Of a stretch of 64,000 nucleotides of DNA, positions 1-8,741 are shown one piece after another; the stretch's first letter is position 1, and the number at the start of each line of letters is the position of its first letter. The translations under genes were made by a program, and so were the position numbers. The DNA lies in contig CALBWK010000016.1 in NCBI GenBank assembly GCA_937969415.1, positions 35,150-99,149 on the forward strand, in the 5' to 3' direction. Origin of the DNA: an uncultured Saprospiraceae bacterium. GTDB taxonomy: Bacteria; Bacteroidota; Bacteroidia; Chitinophagales; Saprospiraceae. A model generated the notes under the pieces. The model had not been told where the DNA came from. It did not search any database and saw only the letters and a list, made by a program, of their open reading frames with translations.

Positions 1-1199
1 TCGACACCCTTGTAGACATCGCCATCTGGATTTTCCGTAAAGCTGAAGTCATCGTAGAGATTCATCCTGCTCGCATAGGCGCCTAGCCCACTTTCTGATG
101 GCGCAAGATCCAAGGTCATCTTGTCTTTCTTTAATACATAGATGCCATCTACTTCTTCAAATTCCTGTGTTACTTTTAAGTCTCTGACAAAATTGAGACT
201 GATATCTTTTGTTATGCCGAGCTCTGCTTTGAGCACAGTATAGTTGTCATCATTGGAGATGTAGAGATCCCCAGTAAATCCTATGAAAGTTTTGTTTCTA
301 GGAATAAAGGCCATCTGAATAGCACTTTGATTGTTGACAACTACGGTATCGAGAATATAATATCTGTAGTAGTTGATCCCCCAAGGTGCCAACGGACTTA
401 AGAAGTCATTATCTAATAGCTTGATACTATTCTGATAGATATCTATTTCGTCATAGATTATGTCGATTCCACTATTAATCGATTCCACATCTATGGCTTC
501 ATCAAATTTTGTCATTTTGATTGCCTCCCTAATTTCTTTTTTCGAATTAGGGTCTTTTCTAAAATGTACATTAGATATGACTTCTCTCATATAGAGTGGG
601 AGATAGGCCCGACCGTTGACTTCAGAGGTGTCTAGATAATTCCACATAAACTGAAAGTTTCTGAATTGTTTTTTCTGTGTAAACTCTTCAGTTATGTTAT
701 TGATGTCTAGCTCTATTTTCTCGTGCTTCTTATAGTTGTAGAATTCAGCCTTGTCTATTCTATTCTTGTCTTTATTTTCTATGACTTTTCTGATGAGGTC
801 GACTGCAGGGTTGTCCTTTTTACGGTATCGACCTTTTTTACTGGTGATGGTAACGGCATCAGCGATAACACCTTCTTCTTCCAAGTAAAAATTGATTACT
901 TGTCGGACTCCTTTCTCTATGGCTTGAGTAGATGTCTTATATCCTAGAAATGATGCCATCAGACTATCTGATGGGATTTTCGTATTGAGAAGATATTGTC
1001 CATCAAGATCCGTAGATGCACCGACATAGGTATCCTTAAATGTGACATCGACAAAGGGTAGTGGCTCTTTTGTCACTGCATCAAAGACCTTTCCTCTGAC
1101 TATGGTTTTGTCTTGAGCCACTAGACCTTCTGACCCAAGGGTGAAGAGTATTAAGAGGCTGAATATCTTTATTAAATGGTGAAGTTTAGGCTTTTTCAA
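1..1199 (-). CDS. DUF5686 / carboxypeptidase-regulatory-like outer-membrane protein (5' part only)
   Basis: The gene runs off the left edge, so about 399 N-terminal residues are visible. The start is a TTG at 1199: there is no in-frame ATG or GTG between it and the upstream stop near 1263, and TTG gives a clean signal peptide (KKPKLHHLIKIFSLLILF, ending near VAQ). Residues about 29-105 read as a carboxypeptidase D regulatory-like beta-sandwich (VRGKVFDAVTKEPLPFVDV, then a YVGASTDLDGQYLL-type turn), the usual N-terminal plug of Bacteroidota TonB-linked proteins. The rest (GRYRKKDNPAVDLIRKVIENK, then repeated beta-rich sequence) matches my memory of the DUF5686 family, whose C-terminus is an outer-membrane barrel. 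Substrate unknown. Confidence 0.8.
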   Translation of the reverse strand, partial: MKKPKLHHLIKIFSLLILFTLGSEGLVAQDKTIVRGKVFDAVTKEPLPFVDVTFKDTYVGASTDLDGQYLLNTKIPSDSLMASFLGYKTSTQAIEKGVRQVINFYLEEEGVIADAVTITSKKGRYRKKDNPAVDLIRKVIENKDKNRIDKAEFYNYKKHEKIELDINNITEEFTQKKQFRNFQFMWNYLDTSEVNGRAYLPLYMREVISNVHFRKDPNSKKEIREAIKMTKFDEAIDVESINSGIDIIYDEIDIYQNSIKLLDNDFLSPLAPWGINYYRYYILDTVVVNNQSAIQMAFIPRNKTFIGFTGDLYISNDDNYTVLKAELGITKDISLNFVRDLKVTQEFEEVDGIYVLKKDKMTLDLAPSESGLGAYASRMNLYDDFSFTENPDGDVYKGV

Positions 1200-1272
1200 T
1201 ATGATTGTCTTTTCAATTGACTCGGACTCAATATTAACTGAATTACCGTCTATAATGTTATGTTATCGGGGC

Positions 1273-1280
1273 CAAAAGTA
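1273..1280 (-). promoter_or_regulatory. Candidate Bacteroidota -7 box (TACTTTTG)
   Basis: On the minus strand 1280-1273 reads TACTTTTG, an exact match to the Bacteroidota sigma-ABfr consensus TAnnTTTG. It lies 74 bp upstream of the TTG start of the DUF5686 gene. I see no good TTG -33 element at the usual distance, so this is tentative. Confidence 0.4.
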
Positions 1281-1340
1281 CACTATGTCAGGGTGTTGAC
1301 CACGTTTCTAGCTACCTCATTTTTGTAAATCTACGGACAC

Positions 1341-2519
1341 CTAATTAGACTCTACTAGTGCAGTTAATTTGGCTTCATAAGTAGCAAATCCCTCGCTTCT
1401 TATCAACCCGATACCTCCTCCGATATCTCCGACAAAAAGTACTGCTTCTATATGAGGCTTAGCTGCTACGTAAGCTTGGGCTTTATCTTGTCCCATTACC
1501 ATCAATGCAGTAGCAATAGCATCAGCTTCCATACAGGTAGGTGCAATGACTGAGACGCCGAGAAGCGCATTCCTTTCTGGGTAGCCTGTCTTAGGATTGA
1601 TCTCGTGGCCATATCGTCGCCCTTCTACTTCGTAATAAATACGGTAGTTGCCAGATGATGCTACTGCCTTATCTTGTAACTCGATATAGCTTGAGAAATC
1701 TGTTAAGCTGCTTTCTGTTGTAGGGGTGTTGAGACCGATAACCCAGTTTTTGTTTCTAGGACTTTGCCCTTTAGCATAGGTTTCACCTCCAATTTCTACC
1801 ATCAGATTTTCTACTCCTTGTTCTTGTAAGTAGTTAGAAATATAATCTACTGCATAGCCTTTTGCTATTGCACTGAAGTCCAGTTCTGTTCCTGTAGGCT
1901 TCATACAGATGAGTCGATCAGATACTGACTCAGCAGTGACTTTTTCCATTCCTATAGTTTCTCTGATGCTGTTTATTTTCTGACTATCAATTTTGGTTAC
2001 AGGTTTCTTTGGTGTATAGCCAAATCCCCAATAATTAACCAATGGCATTACCGTAGGATCAAAATATCCATCGGTATCAAGATAGATGCGGTTAGCAACT
2101 TTATAGTTGTGTTCGAAGTGTGTATCGGCAGGCAATTCTATTTTGTCTTGAGTTGCCATCTTTCCATTAACGAGTATCTCTGTGGATTGGCCATAAATGT
2201 CACTGCGGTTAATCTTAGATATCGTAGAGCTGTCAATGTAGGTAGATACAGATTGGTTGATGCTGACTAAGATAGAGTCTATAGTCGCTTTGATTACAGG
2301 CTGGGCATAGGGCTCATAGATAATAGTATAAGTGGTGCCCATTGTCTGACCAGTAATCTTGTTATAGGTTTCTTGAGCTTGAGTCGGCTTATTGGCATCA
2401 CCCTTACAACTGGAAAAAATTAAGCCTAACAGTAATGCTATAAATAAGAACAGCCGACTATAGGCCGGCTGTTCTACTATAGCGTTATATTTTGATCCAT
2501 TATTCAAAGAAGTTTCCAT
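1341..2519 (-). CDS. apbE: FAD:protein FMN transferase (ApbE family lipoprotein)
   Basis: ApbE enzymes transfer FMN from FAD to a Thr of target flavoproteins outside the cytoplasm. Visible motifs are GTTYTIIYE near the mature N-terminus, the conserved DFSAIAKGYAVDYI block, VEIGGETYAKG, a GHEINPKTGYP segment and the C-terminal ADAIATALMVMG stretch. A lipoprotein signal (FLFIALLLGLIFSSC) places the mature enzyme on the membrane. I chose ATG 2519 (about 392 aa); the frame is also open to an ATG at 2570, inside the upstream gene. Even from 2519 about 24 residues precede the hydrophobic core, which is long for a lipoprotein signal. That prefix contains a 10-bp hairpin (see separate entry), so the true start may lie further downstream at a non-ATG codon. 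Confidence 0.9.
   Translation of the reverse strand: METSLNNGSKYNAIVEQPAYSRLFLFIALLLGLIFSSCKGDANKPTQAQETYNKITGQTMGTTYTIIYEPYAQPVIKATIDSILVSINQSVSTYIDSSTISKINRSDIYGQSTEILVNGKMATQDKIELPADTHFEHNYKVANRIYLDTDGYFDPTVMPLVNYWGFGYTPKKPVTKIDSQKINSIRETIGMEKVTAESVSDRLICMKPTGTELDFSAIAKGYAVDYISNYLQEQGVENLMVEIGGETYAKGQSPRNKNWVIGLNTPTTESSLTDFSSYIELQDKAVASSGNYRIYYEVEGRRYGHEINPKTGYPERNALLGVSVIAPTCMEADAIATALMVMGQDKAQAYVAAKPHIEAVLFVGDIGGGIGLIRSEGFATYEAKLTALVESN
2447..2475 (-). terminator. 10-bp perfect hairpin inside the apbE 5' end; terminator of the upstream gene or attenuator
   Basis: AGAACAGCCG (2447-2456) pairs perfectly with CGGCTGTTCT (2466-2475) around a 9-nt loop. On the minus strand the stem is followed by TTATTTAT. 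It sits 25-53 nt past the stop of the PspA-like gene and in frame within the predicted apbE N-terminus. Structure seen directly; termination is inferred, and the T-tract is interrupted. Confidence 0.5.
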
Positions 2520-3501
2520 AATCCGAATCTCCTTTTTTGGTTCTGTACTGGACTTCTTTTCTAGGCTCATTGAGATCTAATGTCTCTCCGATCTCTTCTT
2601 CGCCACCGAGGAGTAGAAGTGTGCTTTTCTTTTCATACTCTTCAAGCATAGCTAACCCCTTCTCTTCGAAAATGCCTTCTTGAAGGTCTATAGATTGCAT
2701 AAAGTCAGACGATAGCTCCATAAATCTTTCCATCTCACCAACCTTATTGGCAACATCATCAGCTACATTTTGCATAGCTTGGTCAAACATCGCTCTCTTA
2801 TCTGGATCTCCTTTGATGATGCTCATCGCAGATTTCATTGCAGAGTGTGAGGCTCTTATCGCCTTTCTTTCTTGCTCTTTTACTTTGACTTGATCCTTGG
2901 TGTCTTCAAGTAAGATCTCTGAATTAGAATACATCTTAGTCAATACTCTGTAGAGGACAGCGAGTTTGCTGTGCAGAGCTACATATTTCTTATTGGTTTC
3001 CTTGAGTCTAGCTGCCTTTCGGGTAGAGAGAACGAGTTGTTTTTCGTTACCTAACTGCTTGGCTTTTCTAGCTATAGCTAGATTTTGCTCTATCTCTTGG
3101 TTGTTATTCGCTAATTGTGTTTTGAGATTTCGCATCTGGCCCTTAAGATTGCCTATCTGCTTACCCATTTTCTTTAGGTTCTTCTCTAGGTCGGAGATGT
3201 AATTCTTAAGGATCCCCATAGGATCTATAGTGACAAAGATGCTTGTGATCTTCCGCATCACACTCTGATACATATAACTGAACAAGTTCCTTGTCCTGCC
3301 ATCTAGAGCCATAAATACTATCAGACCCAATACACCTAGCCCCACTGCCATACTCAGTGTCTGGCCTAGCGTAGCTAATATTAAGCCTCCAAATGAGACA
3401 GCTATCCACCCTATAAGAGCGGCCATAGCAATAAGAAAAATAGCACCGGTCTTGCCCTCCGGCTTACTCCAAAATGATTTAGGGTTTTGTTGATCTGGCA
3501 T
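2500..3501 (-). CDS. Membrane-anchored PspA/IM30-like coiled-coil protein
   Basis: 333 aa. Two hydrophobic segments lie at about residues 17-37 and 40-66 (IFLIAMAALIGWIAVSFGGL, then LSMAVGLGVLGLIVFMAL). A long charged helical region follows at about 95-290 with heptad-like spacing (YISDLEKNLKKMGKQIGNLK). The segment AMQNVADDVANKVGEMERFM resembles PspA/Vipp1-type proteins that bind and stabilise membranes. The N-terminal transmembrane pair is not part of classical PspA, so this is a PspA-like protein and not a certain ortholog. It lies 7 bp after a second coiled-coil gene, suggesting one operon, and its 3' end overlaps the apbE start. Role in envelope stress is inferred. Confidence 0.55.
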   Translation of the reverse strand: MPDQQNPKSFWSKPEGKTGAIFLIAMAALIGWIAVSFGGLILATLGQTLSMAVGLGVLGLIVFMALDGRTRNLFSYMYQSVMRKITSIFVTIDPMGILKNYISDLEKNLKKMGKQIGNLKGQMRNLKTQLANNNQEIEQNLAIARKAKQLGNEKQLVLSTRKAARLKETNKKYVALHSKLAVLYRVLTKMYSNSEILLEDTKDQVKVKEQERKAIRASHSAMKSAMSIIKGDPDKRAMFDQAMQNVADDVANKVGEMERFMELSSDFMQSIDLQEGIFEEKGLAMLEEYEKKSTLLLLGGEEEIGETLDLNEPRKEVQYRTKKGDSDYGNFFE

Positions 3502-3508
3502 AATTCTA

Positions 3509-4063
3509 TTATAAGTAGGTATTTATCGTTTTGATGTCTTCAGCTATTTCTTTGGACAATACTTCATAAACGCTTAAAAACTTCTCTTTTGTTCCCGCAA
3601 TTTTCTTTGTGGCCAATTCTACATCCTGGTCGACAGAATTGACTTTCTCCGTAAATATCTCAATTTCTCTTACTAGCTCCTTAATCTTAAGCTTGTGCGA
3701 CTCTATCTTTTGTACATACTGAGATACTTCAGCCTTTCGACCTTCGACTTTTTGGCTTTGCTGACTTAAGAGTGCTGTGGCAAATGATTCTCTTTCATTT
3801 TCTAATACCCTCGCGTAATTCTGAGCTGAAGCCAATAAGGTCTCCTTGGTCAATCCCATAGTAGCTGCTGTCGTAAAAGCTGATTTGTGAGAAGTAGCTT
3901 CATCCATTTGCATCTCTTTTAGAGATTTTACAGACTGCTTATAGTGGATGTAATCAAATTTTTGACCTTCAAAATTGTTCTTAAGTGCTCTCAGAAGGGC
4001 ATAGACAGACTTTTCATCTAGATCCTTTATACCGGGAAATAAGTCTTGGAGGTTTGTGGTCAT
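3509..4063 (-). CDS. Hypothetical coiled-coil protein
   Basis: 184 aa from ATG 4063 (MTTNLQDLFPGIKDLDEKSV). An upstream in-frame ATG at 4201 would add 46 residues of low-complexity sequence with no domain, so I rejected it. The protein is soluble, charged and largely helical; the C-terminal half (KVEGRKAEVSQYVQKIESHK onward) has strong coiled-coil character. No signal peptide or catalytic motif is seen. It precedes the PspA-like gene by 7 bp, so the two products may form a complex. I do not recognise the family. Confidence 0.65.
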   Translation of the reverse strand: MTTNLQDLFPGIKDLDEKSVYALLRALKNNFEGQKFDYIHYKQSVKSLKEMQMDEATSHKSAFTTAATMGLTKETLLASAQNYARVLENERESFATALLSQQSQKVEGRKAEVSQYVQKIESHKLKIKELVREIEIFTEKVNSVDQDVELATKKIAGTKEKFLSVYEVLSKEIAEDIKTINTYL

Positions 4064-4222
4064 TAGCAAATTTGGGTCAAGATATGAACAAATGGCTAAG
4101 ATTTCGACCTTTTGATAAGCTCTACCACGACCGAAGAATGGTGGGAATGTCAATTTGAGGCATAATAATAAAATAACTTGCTTGTTTTGAGCGAAAAACA
4201 CATTATATATTATTGTAATATG

Positions 4223-4230
4223 TATATTTG
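4223..4230 (+). promoter_or_regulatory. Candidate -7 box (TATATTTG) for the T9SS surface protein
   Basis: 4223-4230 reads TATATTTG, an exact TAnnTTTG match, 92 bp before the ATG at 4322. No convincing -33 TTG is seen at 19-21 bp, and the region is very AT-rich, so a chance match is possible. Confidence 0.35.
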
Positions 4231-4321
4231 TATGCCTATCCCATCTCCATTGTATTCAATGGATAATTTTCTATTTCCCAATTAGGGAAGTCTATTTCTT
4301 ATAATTAATCAGGTTTTATCT

Positions 4322-7300
4322 ATGAGATTAACTAGAGTAATACTTTGCACGCTATTGGTAACTATATCTATTATGGTCCAAGCGCAAACTTGTACTAGCG
4401 GCTTTGCAGCTAATTCTGCAACTTCAGGTATTTCAGGCGCATCAGCTTGGACCAATTTGCCAGGGGTGAGAAATGCCCCCAATGACATAGCAGCGACTAT
4501 CGTTCCTTTTACACCCTTAGATCCAGGTGGTAGTACTTCTAGGATTGGTGCTTGGGATTTTGGTATTGAGATACCATGTAACGCTGTTATTACTGGGTTG
4601 ACTTTTGATCTGGTACGAAGAAACAACGCAGCAGCTGGTGATGTAAGAGATGAAACCTTCTTTCTCAGATTACCTGACTTTACTGTTAGTCCAACCAATG
4701 CAGCAAATACTGCCGCCTCGTGGTCTAATCAGACTGCTGGTTTTGAGACAGTAAGCTATACTGCGGCCGATTGGGGATTGATCCTCACACCAGAGTTGAT
4801 CAATGATCCACTCTTTGGCGCCATTTTCACTGTTCAAAATATGTCTGGAACGGAAGAGGGGATGCCAGAAATCGATGCGATTTCTATGGAAGTTTGTTTT
4901 ACAGTTAATGGAACGGATAATTCGACAATAGTTGCTACAATAACTGAGACAGTTGATGATTTGTGTCCAGGAGGAGGATTAGGTGTATTAACATTCAATG
5001 CCACTGGAGGATCTGGTTCATTTGAATACTCGATAGATGGTGGCCAGATATGGCAAGTGAGTAATGTCTTTTCAGGACTGCAAACAGGTAATTACAATTT
5101 AGCTGTAAGGAATGCAGACACCAGTTGTTCTCAATTGTTAGGCAATTACTATATAGGCTGTAATGAAGGGAATCTACTTCAGATTGGAGATGCAATTTAT
5201 ACTTGCCAACCTACCTTGTTTGACCAGACTACATTAGCGATAGATAGAATCCAACCGCTAAATGATTTTTATAATGCGGGTACGTTTTTTACTGATGTAT
5301 CTCCTTTGATTCAGACTAAGTCTAGATCTTGGACAACAACAGACTTAGGTGGTTCTGTCTTTGGCGTCGCTATTGATGCTGACTTTAATATCTATACTGG
5401 TGTATCTAGTTTATTCAACATTATAGCACCAGTAGCTTCGTCTAACTTATTAAGAATAGACGCCGTTTCTGGCAATCCTACAGTTATAGCTACTCTGCCG
5501 GGAGAAGCTGGTTTAGCACAAGTAGAATACGTCCCAGGTTGTGACCAAGTCTTTGCTGCGAACTTAGATGATGGAACGATATATAGATACGATACAGCAG
5601 GAAATCTGCTCTCTACTTTTGATCCTTTAACGCCAGATGATGGGGTGTTAGGGTTAGCACCTCTTGGTGAAAGAGTGTTGGCATTAGCATATAATCCAGT
5701 AGATTCTAAATTGTATTATTCAGTCTGGGCTAATGATAGAATAGATAATGGAAACCGAAATCAAATTAGATCGATAAGTATCAATCCTGTGACTTGTGAT
5801 TTTATGCCAGGTTCGGATATGTTAGAAATAAATATGCCTTTCTTGTCTGAAACAGAAAGTACAACAAGGGCATTTAGTCACCCTGTATTGGATATAGAAT
5901 TTGATCAGACTGGTACTATTTTACTTACAGGTGAGTCTGGTTTTGACTCTACTATCCCTAGTTCTTTTTCTCACCAATCTAGAGTGTTAAACTTTGAAGG
6001 AGCTACAGGTGGGTGGATGCTAAATAATACAGTGCCTACAGGAAATCAAGACTATAGGTATCAAATCGGTACTCAAAATGATGGTACTAACTCTCTTGGA
6101 GGAGTTGATTTTGCATATGCGGGAATAGGTTCAGGTGGTTGTACTCTTGGAGAAGATACTTTCATTGCTGCTATTGCGGACGCATTGACTGGTGTTGATT
6201 GCGCATTTGGGGGTTGTTTGTATGGGATTCAGTACCTGCCTGTAGAAGGGGCTAATCCGATGAACTCAGTACTCTTAGATCTTGCAAGGGCTCCTGATTC
6301 TCAACAGAAAGGATTTTATGGTGACTTAGATGTTGTGACAGGATGTTGTCCTTGTTCTTGTATAAGCTATGATGGAGAAATCACAGCTACAGAAGAGGAA
6401 ATATGTCCAGGCGATATGACGACCCTTTGTGTTACGACAGATAATCCTAATCCGAGTTTCTTATGGTCTGATGGCTCTACTACAGCTTGTATCAATGTCA
6501 CTCCTATGGTATCATCTACCTTTTCAGTAGTTGTTTCTGACATGGGATGTACAGATGAGTTTTCGATCGGAATAGATGTCGCTGATCCTTTGACTGTTTC
6601 TATTTTAGAGACAGATGGCACTTCTTGTGATATGGATAATGGTAGTATTAATATTACAGCAACTGGAGGTGTTGCTCCTTTGGAGTATAGTATTGATGGA
6701 GGGATGAATGTCCAAGGTACTGGTCAATTTGATAACCTTATGGCGGGATCTTATATGGTTCTAGTGACTGATGATTTTGGTTGTGAGTTTACAGATAATG
6801 CGACTATAGCCGGCCCGGGCAGTCTTTCTTTAGTAGTTATTGGAGATGATCAGACCAACTGCGATTTTCCTAATGGAACTATATCGATTGCAGTTACTGG
6901 TGGCACGGCACCGTATAGTTATAGTATTGATGGAGGCACTACATTTGTGAGTTCTGATAATTTTGTAGATCTAGTAGGAGGAATGTACGCGGTTGCTGTT
7001 GAAGACGCTACTGGGTGTGCAATGATGGAAGTTATTCAATTGGCTTCTCCTGCTTGTTTTGGTACTGTCGGCGATTTAGTTTTTGAAGACACTAATGGAA
7101 ATGGAGAGCAAGACCCTGGCGAACCAGGTATAGCAGATGTTACGGTAGATCTTCTTACACCTTCTGGAGTTATTGTTTCAAAAACAAGGACAGATGGTTC
7201 TGGTAATTTTCTGTTTGATGATGTGCCAGAAGGAGATTATTATTTACAATTTGAATTTCCAGATTTCTATACTGTTACAGATCCATTTGTCTCTGCAAGT

Positions 7301-8716
7301 ACAGAAAGAGATAGTGATGTAGATAATTCAAATGGACCTAGGTCGACACCAATTTTTTCTGTTTCTGCTAATGAAATGAATCTCAGTATTGATCTAGGAT
7401 TATTTGAGTGTGTACCTGTAGGTGAGTTGGTTTGGTTTGATTTCAATGAGAATGATGTATTTGATCAAGGAGAGTCAGGTATAAATGGTGTTAAGGTGGA
7501 AATTTTTAGAAACGTAGGTGGAGATTTCTTTTTAGAAGATTTCACTTTTACAGGCAATCATCCAGAAACTGTATCGGATGATGGGTACTACAAGTTCTGT
7601 GTACCTCCTGGCGTTTATTATATCCGATACGGAGCAGTTGCTTCTGCTTTTGTAAGAGCGGTACCAAATATAGGTTTCGATGAGTCTAGAGATTCTGATG
7701 TTACAGATAGGTTTGGAAGAAATACTACAGATCAGTTTACACTGACTTCAGGAATGGGAATGTGCGAAATTGATGCAGGTTTCTATCTCGAAGGAACAAT
7801 AGCGAGTTTCTGTTGGCACGATGATAACCTTGATGGTTTGAGAGACGATGATGAGGAACCGATGGAGGGACTTACAATTCTTGCACTTACAGAAGAAGGG
7901 AATGTAATTTCTTCATCTGTGTCGGATGCTAATGGACAATACAGATTGACTGGACTTCCCAAAAATCATTATTATTTGGAGGCTATGTTTAGCAGAGATT
8001 ATACAGCTACAATAGCAAATGCAGGTGAAGATGATACAAGGGATAGTGATCTTGATGGAACTTTTGGAGAAAATACCACGAGACTATATATGGTCAATCC
8101 TGGAGATGTAATAGAAGGTGTTGATATTGGTGTTGCTTTGAATTCCTTGCCTGTCGAATGGTTGAGTATAGAAGCAATAGAAGAGTCTGGTTATAACAAT
8201 ATTGAATGGAAAGTTGCTTCAGAAACTAATGTTCTAAAATATGAAGTAGAACATTCTGCAAGAAATACACAAGATTTTCAACCTATAGGCGAGGTAGAAT
8301 CTCTTTACACAAACAGCCAAGAAATTTTGACTTATAACTGGGATCACGCAGACTATCAGAATGGAGTCAATTACTATCGAATTAAGCAAATAGATATCGA
8401 TGGTCGATTTACTTACTCTGAAGTAGCGGCAGTTACAAATAGCGGTTCTGATAGAGCAGGAAGTCAATTGCGAGTCTATCCAAATCCTACAAATGGATGG
8501 TTATATCTCTCCTTAAGCTCTGATGTTATTCAGGATGCTTACGAAGTTAAAGTTCTCGATTACCTCGGAAGAGTCATAAAATCAGAGACTGTTTCTTCTT
8601 CAGATATGACGAATGTATATAGAATGGATATGTCTACTTATAACGAAGGTCTCTACTCAGTACAATTGACTGTAGGAGGTGTAGATCTTACTAAAAGAGT
8701 CTTCTTGACGAAATAG
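4322..8716 (+). CDS. Large T9SS-secreted surface protein with SprB and SdrD-B-like repeats
   Basis: 1464 aa with a signal peptide (MRLTRVILCTLLVTISIMVQA). SprB-type beta repeats (GGSGSFEYSIDGGQIW; GGVAPLEYSIDGGMNVQG; GGTAPYSYSIDGGTTF) occur at about residues 230-275, 765-810 and 850-895. Three SdrD-B/Cna-B-like modules follow (VGDLVFEDTNGNGEQDPGEP, VGELVWFDFNENDVFDQGES, IASFCWHDDNLDGLRDDDEE), with calcium-binding-like Asp-rich turns. After a PVEWLSIEA linker comes a type A sorting domain from LRVYPNPTNGWLYLSL to the end (LTKRVFLTK), the signal for T9SS export and surface attachment. Residues about 290-650 resemble a propeller or substrate-binding region but I cannot name it. Probably an adhesin; alone on its strand, so no operon clue. 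Confidence 0.85.
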   Translation: MRLTRVILCTLLVTISIMVQAQTCTSGFAANSATSGISGASAWTNLPGVRNAPNDIAATIVPFTPLDPGGSTSRIGAWDFGIEIPCNAVITGLTFDLVRRNNAAAGDVRDETFFLRLPDFTVSPTNAANTAASWSNQTAGFETVSYTAADWGLILTPELINDPLFGAIFTVQNMSGTEEGMPEIDAISMEVCFTVNGTDNSTIVATITETVDDLCPGGGLGVLTFNATGGSGSFEYSIDGGQIWQVSNVFSGLQTGNYNLAVRNADTSCSQLLGNYYIGCNEGNLLQIGDAIYTCQPTLFDQTTLAIDRIQPLNDFYNAGTFFTDVSPLIQTKSRSWTTTDLGGSVFGVAIDADFNIYTGVSSLFNIIAPVASSNLLRIDAVSGNPTVIATLPGEAGLAQVEYVPGCDQVFAANLDDGTIYRYDTAGNLLSTFDPLTPDDGVLGLAPLGERVLALAYNPVDSKLYYSVWANDRIDNGNRNQIRSISINPVTCDFMPGSDMLEINMPFLSETESTTRAFSHPVLDIEFDQTGTILLTGESGFDSTIPSSFSHQSRVLNFEGATGGWMLNNTVPTGNQDYRYQIGTQNDGTNSLGGVDFAYAGIGSGGCTLGEDTFIAAIADALTGVDCAFGGCLYGIQYLPVEGANPMNSVLLDLARAPDSQQKGFYGDLDVVTGCCPCSCISYDGEITATEEEICPGDMTTLCVTTDNPNPSFLWSDGSTTACINVTPMVSSTFSVVVSDMGCTDEFSIGIDVADPLTVSILETDGTSCDMDNGSINITATGGVAPLEYSIDGGMNVQGTGQFDNLMAGSYMVLVTDDFGCEFTDNATIAGPGSLSLVVIGDDQTNCDFPNGTISIAVTGGTAPYSYSIDGGTTFVSSDNFVDLVGGMYAVAVEDATGCAMMEVIQLASPACFGTVGDLVFEDTNGNGEQDPGEPGIADVTVDLLTPSGVIVSKTRTDGSGNFLFDDVPEGDYYLQFEFPDFYTVTDPFVSASTERDSDVDNSNGPRSTPIFSVSANEMNLSIDLGLFECVPVGELVWFDFNENDVFDQGESGINGVKVEIFRNVGGDFFLEDFTFTGNHPETVSDDGYYKFCVPPGVYYIRYGAVASAFVRAVPNIGFDESRDSDVTDRFGRNTTDQFTLTSGMGMCEIDAGFYLEGTIASFCWHDDNLDGLRDDDEEPMEGLTILALTEEGNVISSSVSDANGQYRLTGLPKNHYYLEAMFSRDYTATIANAGEDDTRDSDLDGTFGENTTRLYMVNPGDVIEGVDIGVALNSLPVEWLSIEAIEESGYNNIEWKVASETNVLKYEVEHSARNTQDFQPIGEVESLYTNSQEILTYNWDHADYQNGVNYYRIKQIDIDGRFTYSEVAAVTNSGSDRAGSQLRVYPNPTNGWLYLSLSSDVIQDAYEVKVLDYLGRVIKSETVSSSDMTNVYRMDMSTYNEGLYSVQLTVGGVDLTKRVFLTK

Positions 8717-8741
8717 TAGACAATTTTCTATAAAAGAAAAA

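Noticed and set aside
4309-4698. Minus-strand 129-aa ORF opposite the start of the T9SS surface protein
   Set aside because: It overlaps a gene with a clear signal peptide and has no recognisable domain; likely a shadow frame.
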